Positions 1 through 6,974 of a stretch of 10,561 nucleotides of DNA are shown in pieces. The notes under the pieces were generated by a model. That model saw only the letters and a program-made list of their open reading frames with translations, was not told where the DNA came from and did not search any database. The position numbers were made by a program, and so were the translations under genes. Location: contig JAODNG010000178.1 in NCBI GenBank assembly GCA_025465385.1, forward strand, positions 1-10,561, read 5' to 3'. How positions within the stretch are numbered: position 1 is the stretch's first letter; each line of letters opens with the position of its first letter. The DNA is from Pseudonocardiales bacterium. GTDB taxonomy: Bacteria; Actinomycetota; Actinomycetes; Mycobacteriales; Pseudonocardiaceae.

Positions 1-1211
1 CCGGGCCAGTAAAGGTGAGAATCCATCCCCAGCCGTGCCCCTGCGTACAGGTTTTCCTGCGCAGCGTGGAAGGACAGCTGGCTCCATACCGGACGGTCGA
101 GCTCGGCGAGCCCGCGCATCGCGCCGAAGAAGAACGCGGCGTTGGCTAGCACGTCGATGACAGTCGGCCCGGCGGGCAGCACCCGGTTTTCGATGCGCAG
201 GTGCGGCACGCCGTCGGCGACGTCATAGACCGGCCGGTTCCACCGCCAGATGGTGCTGTTGTGCAGGCGCAGTTCCGACAGCGATGGTGCACCGCCCGCG
301 GCGAGGATCGCCAGCGGATCCTCGTCCTGGGTCTCGGGAAGCAACGGGGAAAAGTAGCGCACGTTCTCTTCGAACAGGTCGAAGATCGAGGTGATCCAAC
401 GCTCCCCGAACCACACCCTCGGGCGCACTCCTTGGTTACGCAGCTCGGGCAAGCGGATGTCGGTGGCTTGCTCGAACAAGGGGATCCGCGTCTCGTGCCA
501 CAGGGCCTGACCGAGCAGGAACGGTGAGTTCGCCGCCACCGCCACCTGAACTCCGGCCAGCGCTTGCGCGGCGTTCCAGTGCGCGGCGAAGTCGCCCGGG
601 GCGATCTGCAGGTGCAGCTGCACCGACGTGCACCCGGACTCCGGCAGGATCGAGTTGGTGGCCCAGCGCAACCGTTCGGCCTGCCCACCGTCGAGCGGCA
701 CTCCCTCCATGTCGAACTCGAAGTCCTCACGCCGGGCCGCCAGGATCTGCTCGTTGAGCAAGGCATAGCGCGACTTGGGGGACATCCATCGCTGATCGAA
801 GTGCTCTGGTCGAAGCGTCGGCAAGATGCCGATCATGACCAGTCCCACACCGGCGGCGTGGGCCGCGTCGTTGGCGGTGTTGAGGCCGTCTCTCAGCTCG
901 CGTTCCAGCTCCAACGCCTCATCAGCGGCCAGCGGCCGGGGCGCGACGTTGATCTCGATGTTGTGCTGGCCGAGCTCCGTTTGGAAGGCCGGATCGTTGA
1001 TGCGCTCCAGCACCGTCTGGTTGGCCATCGCGGGATCGACGTTGTCGTCGATGAGGTTCAGCTCGAGCTCGAGTCCCATCTGCTCGGGACCCGGGGAGAA
1101 ATAGTCCCGGGCGAGCATCTGGCCCAGCGCGTCCAGGCAACGCTGCGTCTTTTCCCGGTAACGCGCCAGGTCGTGTGTGGTGTAGACCGCATCGATCGCA
1201 CCCTCTCCCAT
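1..1211 (-). CDS. GCS2-family glutamate-cysteine ligase-like protein (partial, C-terminus beyond window)
   Basis: This minus-strand gene is open from its start to the left edge, giving 403 codons without a stop; the C-terminus lies outside the window. The protein has the layout of the glutamate-cysteine ligase type 2 (GCS2) fold. An acidic substrate/metal-binding segment GLELELNLID lies at residues 46-55, followed by HNIEINVAPRPL near 83-94, a Q-L-H-L-Q strand near 198-202, and the late motif LHNSTIWRWNRPVYD at 316-330 with LRIENRVLPAGP after it. Family members form gamma-glutamyl or related amide bonds using ATP. In actinobacteria several paralogues exist (mycothiol-era GCS-like proteins, EgtA of ergothioneine synthesis, YbdK-type carboxylate-amine ligases), and the substrate here cannot be assigned from sequence. 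The ATG at 1211 is chosen because GGAGGT lies just upstream. An in-frame GTG at 1241 is an alternative. The gene is divergent from the RNA methyltransferase gene. Confidence 0.85.
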   Translation of the reverse strand, partial: MGEGAIDAVYTTHDLARYREKTQRCLDALGQMLARDYFSPGPEQMGLELELNLIDDNVDPAMANQTVLERINDPAFQTELGQHNIEINVAPRPLAADEALELERELRDGLNTANDAAHAAGVGLVMIGILPTLRPEHFDQRWMSPKSRYALLNEQILAARREDFEFDMEGVPLDGGQAERLRWATNSILPESGCTSVQLHLQIAPGDFAAHWNAAQALAGVQVAVAANSPFLLGQALWHETRIPLFEQATDIRLPELRNQGVRPRVWFGERWITSIFDLFEENVRYFSPLLPETQDEDPLAILAAGGAPSLSELRLHNSTIWRWNRPVYDVADGVPHLRIENRVLPAGPTVIDVLANAAFFFGAMRGLAELDRPVWSQLSFHAAQENLYAGARLGMDSHLYWP

Positions 1212-1214
1212 CCC

Positions 1215-1220
1215 ACCTCC
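1215..1220 (-). promoter_or_regulatory. Ribosome binding site of the GCS2-like gene
   Basis: The minus strand reads GGAGGT followed by GGG and the ATG at 1211. This is a full anti-16S match but sits close to the start (about 4 nt after GGAGG). It favours the ATG at 1211 over the GTG at 1241. I see no convincing -10 box in the roughly 95-bp divergent gap. Confidence 0.6.
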
Positions 1221-1307
1221 CAGTAGCTGGCGCGCGCTCACCGTGGTACAGCGCAGTGAACCGTGACCAGCCACCGATCTGCTTGTGACCTTTGCGAGAC
1301 TGACAGT

Positions 1308-2102
1308 GTGGGTGAGATCGTCGAGGTGCGCGATGTGGACGACCCACGGCTAGCCGACTTCCGTGATCTCACCGTGGCCGACCGTCGCCCGGACCGTCCC
1401 GGCGGTCGCGGTCTGGTGATTGCCGAGGGCGTCACCGTGGTCCGCCGACTCCTGAACTCGCCGTACCGACCACGGGCCCTGTTCGGCGTACCGGCGAAGA
1501 TCTTCGAGCTCGCCGCGGACATCGCGGCACCGTGCTACGCCGGGTCGGCCGAACTCATGGCGCAGGTGGTTGGCTTCCACCTCAACCGTGGGGTGCTCGC
1601 GACCGCTGACCGGGCGCCGGTGCCGTCCGCGCCCGAGCTGATCGCCCGGTCACACCACCTGGCCGTGCTCGAGGGCGTCAACGACCACGAGAACCTGGGT
1701 GCCTTGTTTCGCAACGCGGCGGCGCTGGGGGTGGACGCCGTGCTACTCGGCCCAGGGTGCGCTGATCCGTTGTATCGACGCAGCGTGCGGGTGTCGATGG
1801 GGCATGTGCTTCGGGTGCCGTTCGCCCCGCTCCGGCCCTGGATCGCAGGCCTCGCGGTCCTTCGGACGGCCGGTTTTCAGGTCGCGGCGTTGTCTCCGGC
1901 GCTGGACGCGCTGCCGCTTGCGCAGGCGGGGTTGGGCGCCGACCGGGTGGCCTGGTTACTGGGCGCCGAGGGGCCCGGGTTGTCGGCCGAAGCCCTCGCC
2001 GCGGCGGATCTGGTAGTGCGCATCCCGATGGCGCCTGGAGTGGACTCGCTCAATATCGCCACCGCCGCCGCGATCGCCTTCGCCAGCGCGCGCCACGTTT
2101 AG
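1308..2102 (+). CDS. TrmH/SpoU-family RNA 2'-O-methyltransferase
   Basis: This predicts a SAM-dependent 2'-O-ribose methyltransferase of the SPOUT (TrmH/SpoU) class acting on rRNA or tRNA. All three class motifs are visible in the C-terminal half, numbered from the GTG at 1308. Motif 1 is NDHENLGALFRN (about 125-136) with the catalytic-type Asn and Arg, motif 2 is LLGAEGPGL (217-225), and motif 3 is IPMAPGVDSLNIATAAAI (239-256), which forms the knotted SAM site. The N-terminal roughly 100 residues, with RPDRPGGRGLVIAEG, resemble the substrate-binding extension of these enzymes. The predicted length is 264 aa. An upstream in-frame GTG at 1263 would give 279 aa; I prefer 1308 because the homologous region begins there, although no strong ribosome binding site supports either. 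It corresponds to M. tuberculosis Rv0881 by family and context. The next small gene starts 1 bp after its stop, so the two are probably co-transcribed. The exact target nucleotide is unknown. Confidence 0.88.
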   Translation: MGEIVEVRDVDDPRLADFRDLTVADRRPDRPGGRGLVIAEGVTVVRRLLNSPYRPRALFGVPAKIFELAADIAAPCYAGSAELMAQVVGFHLNRGVLATADRAPVPSAPELIARSHHLAVLEGVNDHENLGALFRNAAALGVDAVLLGPGCADPLYRRSVRVSMGHVLRVPFAPLRPWIAGLAVLRTAGFQVAALSPALDALPLAQAGLGADRVAWLLGAEGPGLSAEALAAADLVVRIPMAPGVDSLNIATAAAIAFASARHV

Positions 2103-2103
2103 C

Positions 2104-2405
2104 GTGATCGACGTGACCGGTGATGCGGCAGGTAAGCAGCCAGGCGAGCCCACGCCATGGGCGACCGGCCTTATCGTCAGCGCGGTGGCAGCGACGGTCG
2201 TCGGCGTCGCGTTGCTCAGTCTGTCCCAGGATCTGGCGTCCAACGGTGTCTGGCTCGTAGTCCTGGCGAATATCTGGTGGCGGTCGGGCTGGCGCCCTCG
2301 ATCTGGCTGGGCCGGGCGACCCCGATCTGGCGCTGGGTCGCCTACGGCACCACCGCAGGCATCGTGTTGACCTGGCTAATCCTCCTCCTCTCCCAACTGG
2401 CCTGA
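2104..2405 (+). pseudogene. Small three-helix membrane protein (probably DUF2537, Rv0882-like), frameshifted
   Basis: Two overlapping reading frames together make one sensible protein of about 100 residues. The first frame (GTG at 2104) gives a short hydrophilic N-terminus, then a membrane helix (about residues 19-41, WATGLIVSAVAATVVGVALLS) and the start of a second, VWLVVLANI. It then turns into Arg-rich nonsense ending at 2370. The second frame takes over at about 2274 with LVAVGLAPSIWLGRATPIW and a third helix, YGTTAGIVLTWLILLLSQLA, and stops at 2405. Joining them requires one extra base at about 2263-2280, so the sequence appears to lack one base. No slippery heptamer is present, so programmed frameshifting is unlikely; a real mutation or an assembly/sequencing error fits better. 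The gene follows the TrmH gene by 1 bp, as Rv0882 follows Rv0881 in M. tuberculosis. Its function is unknown. The DUF2537 assignment is from memory of the family pattern. Confidence 0.65.
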
Positions 2406-2425
2406 GTCCACCAACGCGGGAAAGG

Positions 2426-4237
2426 TCACGTGAGCGAGGTGTGCCAGGCGGAGTGCAGGGTGGCGAACGGGCCCGCGGTCGTGATCAAGTCGGTTGGGGG
2501 ACCGTCTTCGATCACCTCGCCGTTGGCGAGTACCAGTACGCGGTCTGCGATCAACACGGTGGACAACCGGTGGGCGATGATCAGTGCAGTGCGGCCGGCG
2601 AGCACGGTTGCCAGCGCGGCCTGCACGGCCTGCTCGGAGGGGATGTCCAGCGACGAGGTGGCTTCGTCGAGTATCAGCACCGCGGGATCGGCGAGCAACG
2701 CTCGCGCGAAGGACACCAATTGACGCTGCCCGGCGGATAGCCGCGCGCCGCGTTTGCGCACGTCGGTGTCGTAGCCGTCGGGCAGGGCGGTGATGAACTC
2801 GTCCGCCCCCACCGCCCGTGCAGCCGCCACCACCTCGGATCGGGACGCGCAGGGCGCCCCCAGTGCGATGTTGTCGGCCACGGAGCCGGCGAACAGGAAC
2901 GACTCCTGGGTCACCATCACCACCGCCCGGCGCAGGTTGGCGTCAGCCACCGAACGCAGGTCAACCCCGTCCAATCGGACTGCGCCGGCAACCGGGTCGT
3001 ACAGCCTTGCGACGAGCTTTCCCACCGTCGACTTGCCCGCCCCGGTCGCGCCGACCAGCGCGACGGTTTGACCAGCGGGTATCACCAGGTCCAGGTGCGC
3101 AAGGATTTCCGGGCCACCATAGGAGAAGCGCACGCCGTCGAAGATCACCTCGCCGCGTACCGGAACGGGCAGCGCTACCGGCGCGGCCGGGTCGCCGACC
3201 GCAGGACGCTCGTCAAGCAGCCCGGAGATCTTCTCCAGCGCCGCCGCCGAGGAAGCGTAGGAGTTGGCGAACATGGCCAGCTCGTCGAGCGGGTCGTAGA
3301 ACCGGCGCAGATACAGCACGAATGCCGCCAGCACACCCAGCGTGAGGGAGCCTTGGAGTACCCGCAACCCACCGAGCAGCAACGTCACCACGACACACAC
3401 AGAACCGACCAGCCGCACGATCGAGGTGAACCGGGCGACCAGGTGGAACGCTTCGGTTTCGGCGTCGGCGAACTCGCCGCTCAGCCCGTCCATGATCGAG
3501 GCATTGCGCCGCTCGCGGCGAAACGCCTGCACTGCGCGGACCCCGTTCATGGTCTCGACGAACTGCACGATCACCCGGGCGATCCAGGTGCGGGTGGCCC
3601 GGTAGGTGTGCTGCGCGCGCCGCCGGTACCAGCGGGTAAGCAGGCCGAGCGGGACGAAGCCGGCCAGCGCCACCAGCCCAAGGGGGACGTCTAGCACCAG
3701 CAGCATCGCGCCGATGCCGACGATGGACAGCAGCGAGATGAAGAACCCGTCCAGCCCCTTGTCCAGCATCTCCTGCAAGGAGTCCAGGTCGCTGGTCAGC
3801 CGGGAGATCACCCGGCCCGATGTGTAGCGCTCGTGGAACGCCAACGACAGCCGCTGGATGTGTGCGAATACCCGCTCGCGTAGATCAAGCAGAACGTCCT
3901 GCCCGATCCGCCCAGACAATCGCAGAAAGGCGCTGACGGTCAGCGCGTCGACCAATCCGGTTACCGCGTATCCAGCGATGCACCAGATCAACGGCCCGGC
4001 TCGACCGCCGAGTGCTGCCGGGATGCCGCGGTCGATCGCCACGGCGATCAGCAGTGGTCCGGCCAGCAGCGCGACCTGGTCGGTGAGGAGCAGCCCCACC
4101 GCGGCGCTGATCCGGCGAAGTTGGGGGCGCAGCAGCGAGCCGAGCAGCCGGCGCGACCGGGTGGCTAGACGCAACCCGGTGGCGGTGTCGATCATGTCGA
4201 GGTCCTCAGCGGCGACGCCCTGCCACTGCTGCGTCAT
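2426..4237 (-). CDS. ABC exporter half-transporter, catalytically competent ATPase subunit (Rv1272c-like)
   Basis: This 603-aa protein is a type IV ABC exporter half-transporter: an N-terminal six-helix membrane domain (about residues 42-345) followed by a nucleotide-binding domain (about 363-595). The ATPase motifs are Walker A GATGAGKST (396-404), Q-loop Q444, signature LSAGQ (500-504, with Ala in place of the usual Gly), Walker B LILDEA with D524 and catalytic E525, and switch H556. The ATG at 4237 overlaps the stop of the upstream partner gene by 4 nt (ATGA), which indicates translational coupling and a heterodimer. The N-terminal extension of about 35 residues before the first helix is typical of this half. 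The closest family I recognise is the M. tuberculosis Rv1272c/Rv1273c pair, whose substrate (drug- or lipid-like) is not settled. The substrate here is not predictable. Its 3' end converges on the small membrane gene with about 20 bp between them and no evident terminator. Confidence 0.9.
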   Translation of the reverse strand: MTQQWQGVAAEDLDMIDTATGLRLATRSRRLLGSLLRPQLRRISAAVGLLLTDQVALLAGPLLIAVAIDRGIPAALGGRAGPLIWCIAGYAVTGLVDALTVSAFLRLSGRIGQDVLLDLRERVFAHIQRLSLAFHERYTSGRVISRLTSDLDSLQEMLDKGLDGFFISLLSIVGIGAMLLVLDVPLGLVALAGFVPLGLLTRWYRRRAQHTYRATRTWIARVIVQFVETMNGVRAVQAFRRERRNASIMDGLSGEFADAETEAFHLVARFTSIVRLVGSVCVVVTLLLGGLRVLQGSLTLGVLAAFVLYLRRFYDPLDELAMFANSYASSAAALEKISGLLDERPAVGDPAAPVALPVPVRGEVIFDGVRFSYGGPEILAHLDLVIPAGQTVALVGATGAGKSTVGKLVARLYDPVAGAVRLDGVDLRSVADANLRRAVVMVTQESFLFAGSVADNIALGAPCASRSEVVAAARAVGADEFITALPDGYDTDVRKRGARLSAGQRQLVSFARALLADPAVLILDEATSSLDIPSEQAVQAALATVLAGRTALIIAHRLSTVLIADRVLVLANGEVIEDGPPTDLITTAGPFATLHSAWHTSLT

Positions 4238-5997
4238 CGAGTCACCGCCCGGGCATCTACAGTGGACAGCAGCCGGCGGTACTCGGGCACCTCGGCGAGC
4301 AGCTCGGAGTGGGTACCCACGGCCGCGATCCGACCATCGGCGAGCAGGGCCACCCGGTCGGCGAGTTGCACGGTGGATGGCCGGTGGGCCACCACCAGCG
4401 CGGTCACGCCGTGCAGCACCCGGCGCAGCGCCGCCTCGACCTCGGCCTCAGTGTGGACGTCCAGCGCGGACAGCGGATCGTCGAGCACGAGCACCGCCGG
4501 ATGGCCGATCACCGCGCGGGCGAGCGCCAGCCGCTGCCGTTGACCGCCGGACAGCGTCAGGCCCTGCTCGCCGATCCGGGTGTCCAGGCCCCAGGGCAGC
4601 GCATCGACGAACGTCTCGGCGTGGGCGATCCGCAGCGCGCGGCGCACGTCGTCGTCGCAGGCCTGCGGTGCGCCTAGCGCCACGTTCTCCCGGACCGACG
4701 CGGAGAACAGCACCGGGTCCTCGAACGCGGTCGCCACGAGCGTGCGCAGCTCGGCCAGCGCCAGGTCCCGCACGTCGACGCCGTCTATCAAGATGCGGCC
4801 GCTGGTGACGTCGGCCAGCCGGGGTACCAGCGCAGTCAGAGTCGTCTTGCCGCTGCCGGTCGCGCCCACCAGCGCCATAGTCTCGCCCGGTCGGACGTTG
4901 AGATCCACTCCCTGCAGCACGTCGGCGGTGGCCCCCGGAAACCGGAAGTGCACCGCCTCGATCCGCAATCCGCCGCGCACCGGTTGCCCCGGGGCCTGGG
5001 GTCGCGGCGGGTCGGCCACTGTCACAGCGGTGTCGCGGACTTCCCAATACCGGGCGGTCGCCGCGGCGGCGTTACCGGCGTCAGCCAGCAACCAGCCCAA
5101 CGACTCCAGCGGCCAGCGCAGGTAGGTGAGGACTGTGATCGCCCCGATGACGGTGCCCAGGGACAGCGATCCGGTCGCCACCTGATATCCGCCGAGTGCC
5201 AACATCGCGGCCAGCGTGAGCTCCGGCAGTGCGATGATCAACGCCCAGAGGGTGGCGAGCACACCCACCTTGGTCAGCTCGGTTCGGCGCAGCTCGCCGG
5301 CATGCTTCAAGAAGGCCTGAGTGGCCCGGGGCCCCTGGCCGAAAGATTTGAGCACTCGGATCCCCAAAGCGGCTTCCCCCACGGTGGTCGCCAGGTCTCC
5401 CACCTGATCCTGCGCCCGCCGAGCGGCTAACCGGTAGCGTTGTTCGTAGCGGCCGCACAGCACCACCAGCGGGATCGCCATGATGACGGCGAGCGCCCCG
5501 AGCGCCGGTGCGATCACCAGCAGAACAGCCATCCCGATCAGCACGGTAAGCACGTTGACCACCAGGAACAGCCCCGAAAAGGCGACGAACCGGCGGATCG
5601 TGCTCAGGTCACTGATGGCGCGGGACAGCAACTGCCCGGACTGCCAGCGGTCGTGGAACGCCACTGGAAGCTGCTGCAGATGGTGGTAGAGATCGGCCCG
5701 CATCCTTTTCTCGATCTCCGTGGTCGGGCGCGCTCCCATCGCCCGACGTAGATAGAGAAGGCCGGCCTCGACTACCCCGAGCGCGAGTACCGCGAGTGAC
5801 AGCACCAGAAGCGAGGATCGGTCCCGGTGAGCGAGCGGGCCATCGACGATCCGCTGGATCATCAGCGGGATGCACAACCCGGCCAGCATCGCTCCCAGCG
5901 CCGCAGCGCCCGAGCCCAGCAACCGCCCGCGTACCGGCCGTGCGTAGGGCGCCAACCGGCGCAGCACAGCCAGAGAGGATTGTGGTGGGGGGCTCAT
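4234..5997 (-). CDS. ABC exporter half-transporter with degenerate ATP site (Rv1273c-like)
   Basis: This 587-aa membrane-plus-ATPase half-transporter has membrane helices at about 25-50, 62-84, 137-160, 163-182, 245-268 and 278-300, and a nucleotide-binding domain from about 344. Walker A is intact (GATGSGKTT, 378-386) and the signature is canonical (LSGGQ, 482-486). Two catalytic positions are changed: the Q-loop has Glu (FED, E426) instead of Gln, and Walker B reads LVLDDP, with D507 where the catalytic Glu should be. H538 of the switch is kept. This is the pattern of the non-hydrolysing half of heterodimeric exporters such as TM287/288 and BmrCD. The ATG at 5997 is preceded by a TAGCGT -10-like box only 9 nt away, so the transcript probably has almost no leader. 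It is the first gene of a two-gene operon with the downstream half-transporter. Confidence 0.9.
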   Translation of the reverse strand: MSPPPQSSLAVLRRLAPYARPVRGRLLGSGAAALGAMLAGLCIPLMIQRIVDGPLAHRDRSSLLVLSLAVLALGVVEAGLLYLRRAMGARPTTEIEKRMRADLYHHLQQLPVAFHDRWQSGQLLSRAISDLSTIRRFVAFSGLFLVVNVLTVLIGMAVLLVIAPALGALAVIMAIPLVVLCGRYEQRYRLAARRAQDQVGDLATTVGEAALGIRVLKSFGQGPRATQAFLKHAGELRRTELTKVGVLATLWALIIALPELTLAAMLALGGYQVATGSLSLGTVIGAITVLTYLRWPLESLGWLLADAGNAAAATARYWEVRDTAVTVADPPRPQAPGQPVRGGLRIEAVHFRFPGATADVLQGVDLNVRPGETMALVGATGSGKTTLTALVPRLADVTSGRILIDGVDVRDLALAELRTLVATAFEDPVLFSASVRENVALGAPQACDDDVRRALRIAHAETFVDALPWGLDTRIGEQGLTLSGGQRQRLALARAVIGHPAVLVLDDPLSALDVHTEAEVEAALRRVLHGVTALVVAHRPSTVQLADRVALLADGRIAAVGTHSELLAEVPEYRRLLSTVDARAVTR

Positions 5998-6006
5998 AGC
6001 CCCCGA

Positions 6007-6012
6007 ACGCTA
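6007..6012 (-). promoter_or_regulatory. Probable -10 box of the ABC transporter operon
   Basis: The minus strand reads TAGCGT, matching the actinobacterial TANNNT -10 consensus, with 9 nt to the ATG at 5997. Transcription would start within a few bases of the start codon, and no Shine-Dalgarno sequence is seen. No good -35 hexamer lies 17-18 bp upstream. Just upstream is a small CCCC-TCT-GGGG dyad (6022-6032) of uncertain meaning. Confidence 0.4.
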
Positions 6013-6058
6013 ATGTGCATCCCCCTCTGGGGCACCCCATTTTGTCCACCACCGGATC

Positions 6059-6126
6059 ACTGCGTTCTGGATGCAGAACGCGGTCTAGCAGCCCCTGTTT
6101 ACCGCGTTCTGCATCCAGAACGCGGT
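6059..6126. repeat. Two 26-bp palindromes in inverted orientation downstream of sepH
   Basis: The left element (6059-6084) and right element (6101-6126) are reverse complements of each other with one mismatch, separated by 16 bp. Each is itself a palindrome: arms ACCGCGTTCTG and CAGAACGCGGT (11 bp) around a 4-nt loop, CATC in the right copy and GATG in the left. In the left copy one pair becomes T-G, still a wobble pair in RNA. The left and right copies can also pair together as one long hairpin around the 16-nt spacer. The right element begins 4 bp after the sepH stop on the minus strand and lies upstream of the ABC operon promoter. There is no U-tract, so it is not a classical intrinsic terminator. 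It could act as a tandem hairpin terminator of the U-less kind, an RNA-stabilising element, a regulator site, or a REP/BIME-like dispersed repeat. Confidence 0.8.
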
Positions 6127-6130
6127 CTGG

Positions 6131-6880
6131 TCAGGGGGAGCGGACGCCGAGCAGCACGTCTTCCCAGGAGGGGATGGCTGCGCGGTTTTTGCGGGGGCGT
6201 TTGGCTGGGGTGGAGGCGTCGTCGGGGACTGCCAGCGCTGCGGGCGCCTCGTCGGTCGCCGGGGCGACCGTGCGCAGTTGCGCGGCCGGTTGCGGGTCGA
6301 TCAGGTCGGTGGCGTGATCGTCAACCGCGGTGACGGTGCCGCCGTGCGCACCTGGATGTAACGTCCACTGCGCCCGGTTCTCCGACCGGCCAGCCCGCCA
6401 GCGCAGCTGCACGGCCCACTTGCCGTCCTCGCCACGCCAAGAATCCCAGGTCACCGCGCTGAGATCGTGACCACGGCGGCGGAAGGTATCGGTAACGACC
6501 TGCTCCAGGGTGCGCACATCAGGGCCGTCGGCGCGCACCGGGTGCGCCTGCTGAGCCAGCTGCGCCATGCGGGATCGTTCCAACAGCACAGGGTAGGCAA
6601 ACCGCTCGATCCGCTCGCTGGACACACCAGCCGCGGTGGCCAGCTGCTCGACCGACGCTCCAGCCCTGACCCGAGCCTGAATCTCACGTGGTCGCATCTC
6701 GCTCGCCGGATCGATTTCGGTCGGATCCAGCCGCGGAAGATCGCCCCGTATCGCCGCGTGCAGCGTGTCGTCCACCACCAAGGTGAACTGGTCGCGCCGG
6801 TCGCCGGGCCGCAGCGGCATCGTCTCCAGGATGATCGTGCAGCCGTCGGTCCCCAGGCCGGCTATTCGCAGCGCACGCAT
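6131..6880 (-). CDS. sepH: SepH-like cell division protein (DUF3071)
   Basis: This 249-aa protein has the SepH layout. The N-terminal conserved domain starts RALRIAGLGTDG and continues through QFTLVVDDTLHAAIRGD and MRPREIQARVRAGASVEQLATAAGVSSERIERFAYPVLLERSRMA; the latter is a helix-turn-helix-like segment at about 61-105. A tryptophan-rich strand region follows (VTWDSW...WAVQLRW, about 143-163), then a variable acidic/Ala/Pro linker and the conserved C-terminal motif IPSWEDVLLG (about 236-245). SepH was described in Streptomyces and mycobacteria as a protein that binds FtsZ and promotes filament assembly at division; Rv0883c is the M. tuberculosis homologue. The linker here is short, making the protein shorter than the Streptomyces form. 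The start is fixed by GGAGG 7 nt upstream. It lies next to serC, as in M. tuberculosis, but a 94-bp gap with its own -10 box suggests separate transcription. Confidence 0.9.
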   Translation of the reverse strand: MRALRIAGLGTDGCTIILETMPLRPGDRRDQFTLVVDDTLHAAIRGDLPRLDPTEIDPASEMRPREIQARVRAGASVEQLATAAGVSSERIERFAYPVLLERSRMAQLAQQAHPVRADGPDVRTLEQVVTDTFRRRGHDLSAVTWDSWRGEDGKWAVQLRWRAGRSENRAQWTLHPGAHGGTVTAVDDHATDLIDPQPAAQLRTVAPATDEAPAALAVPDDASTPAKRPRKNRAAIPSWEDVLLGVRSP

Positions 6881-6887
6881 CCGAGGA

Positions 6888-6892
6888 CCTCC
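6888..6892 (-). promoter_or_regulatory. Ribosome binding site of sepH
   Basis: GGAGG on the minus strand lies 7 nt before the ATG at 6880. It is the best-placed Shine-Dalgarno sequence in the window and fixes the sepH start. Confidence 0.7.
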
Positions 6893-6908
6893 ACATCAAG
6901 TACTCACC

Positions 6909-6914
6909 ACCGTA
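6909..6914 (-). promoter_or_regulatory. Probable -10 box of sepH
   Basis: TACGGT on the minus strand matches TANNNT and would start transcription near 6902, leaving a short leader of about 20 nt that contains the GGAGG ribosome binding site. I see no clear -35 hexamer. The same hexamer TACGGT is the probable purC -10 box. Confidence 0.45.
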
Positions 6915-6974
6915 GGACGGTCAGCGGCGATGCCGGGGGAGGCGCGCCGCGGTTCGCCGAGTCTCACAGCGGGC

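Noticed and set aside
564..1226. Plus-strand open frame of 220 codons opposite the GCS2-like gene
   Set aside because: It is antisense to a continuous conserved ligase reading frame that starts at a GGAGGT site; the product has no recognisable domain.
1212..1307. Divergent promoters for the GCS2-like and TrmH genes
   Set aside because: One or more must exist, but I find no TANNNT box at a convincing distance from either start, so no site is listed.
2263..2280. Programmed ribosomal frameshift in the small membrane gene
   Set aside because: There is no slippery X-XXY-YYZ heptamer, no Shine-Dalgarno-like stimulator and no stop codon at the switch point. A mutation or sequencing error is simpler.
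2406..2425. Terminator between the convergent small membrane gene and ABC gene
   Set aside because: The 20-bp gap has no inverted repeat or U-tract that I can see.
3858..4808. Plus-strand open frame of 316 codons across the junction of the two ABC genes
   Set aside because: The product is Arg/Pro/Ala low-complexity and antisense to clear ABC transporter motifs; it is a shadow frame.
6022..6032. CCCC-TCT-GGGG hairpin upstream of the ABC operon as a terminator or operator
   Set aside because: The arms are only 4 bp, and such short G/C dyads are expected by chance at this base composition.
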